From: DATFWC01 sp045801465
Lineage (GTDB): Bacteria; Pseudomonadota; Alphaproteobacteria; Rhizobiales; Xanthobacteraceae
DNA length: 23,091 bases
Assembly (NCBI GenBank): GCA_045801465.1
Contig: JBJMSU010000244.1
Span: 1-23,091, forward strand
Direction of reading: 5' to 3'
Positions 22,888 to 23,091 of the stretch are shown in pieces. A program made the position numbers and the translations under genes. Under the pieces are notes generated by a model that was not told the origin of the DNA, did no database searches, and saw only the letters and a program-made list of their open reading frames with translations. The first letter of the stretch is position 1. Each line of letters starts with the position of its first letter.

Positions 22888-23091
22888 ATGTCCACCTCGC
22901 TGATGACCACGCGGCGCTTCGCGCCCCTGTTCTGGTGCCAGTTCTTCTCGGCCTTCAATGACAACTTCCTCAAGAACGCGCTGGTCTTCCTGATCCTGTT
23001 CAAGATCGGCGGCGACAATGCCGAGGCGCTGATCACGCTGGCGGCGGCGGTGTTCATCGCACCGTTCTTCTTCCTCTCCGGTCTCGGCGGC
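22888..23091 (+). CDS. MFS transporter/phospholipid O-acyltransferase (N-terminal part)
   Basis: The first 68 residues of a gene that runs off the window. The N-terminus RRFAPLFWCQFFSAFNDNFL followed by KNALVFLILFKIG is typical of the LplT-like MFS domain that opens Aas-type bifunctional lysophospholipid transporter/acyl-ACP ligase-acyltransferases in alphaproteobacteria. Two membrane segments are visible (about 27-41 and 48-65). Whether the acyltransferase and AMP-ligase parts follow cannot be seen, so it could be a stand-alone transporter. GGAA lies about ten bases before ATG 22888. The leader from the candidate promoter would be about 185 nt. Confidence 0.78.
   Translation, partial: MSTSLMTTRRFAPLFWCQFFSAFNDNFLKNALVFLILFKIGGDNAEALITLAAAVFIAPFFFLSGLGG

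Overview
The window is GC-rich and gene-dense. Its codon use and gene content, together with several kinds of intergenic palindrome, suggest an alphaproteobacterium of the Hyphomicrobiales (Rhizobiales), near Bradyrhizobiaceae/Xanthobacteraceae. The genus is an inference from gene families and repeat types. No RNA genes, CRISPR arrays or intact insertion sequences were seen.

The core is a hopanoid (bacterial sterol-like lipid) locus. On the minus strand hpnO, hpnB, hpnC, hpnD, hpnE and shc (hpnF) run as one tightly packed operon (12616 down to 5098). Three junctions are ATGA stop/start overlaps and the other two gaps are about 10 nt. HpnD, HpnC and HpnE make squalene from farnesyl diphosphate and Shc cyclises it to hopene. 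HpnH (only its C-terminus is here, at 1..360, plus strand) and HpnG (1729..2499, minus) start the side chain. HpnO makes the aminotriol, HpnB is a glycosyltransferase-like protein, and HpnN (13403..16015) is the hopanoid-associated RND transporter. A farnesyl diphosphate synthase (16518..17492), which makes the HpnD substrate, lies divergent from hpnN.

Envelope genes are interleaved with the pathway. A Sel1-repeat membrane protein and a 78-residue membrane protein lie between hpnH and hpnG. An RlpA-like protein and a periplasmic ClpP-like/SH3 protein lie between hpnG and shc. A DUF2147 protein overlaps the 3' end of hpnN. Right of hpnN come a DUF1232 membrane protein, a large secreted SGNH hydrolase with a clear terminator, a helix-turn-helix/coiled-coil protein with internal duplication, and a TetR regulator divergent from the start of a probable MFS/phospholipid acyltransferase gene that runs off the window.

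The least explained material is non-coding. It includes a pair of CTAGTG-ended palindromes at 16310..16476 and an 83-nt sequence at 17531..17613 that folds with no unpaired junction base into a four-way cloverleaf. Twin hairpins lie at 18372..18468. Two three-unit arrays of 11-bp repeats flank the start of the coiled-coil gene, next to a CtrA-like box. A 60-bp near-copy of the hpnH 3' end, including its stop codon, is buried antisense in the hpnG 3' end. No wholly new enzymatic system could be demonstrated.
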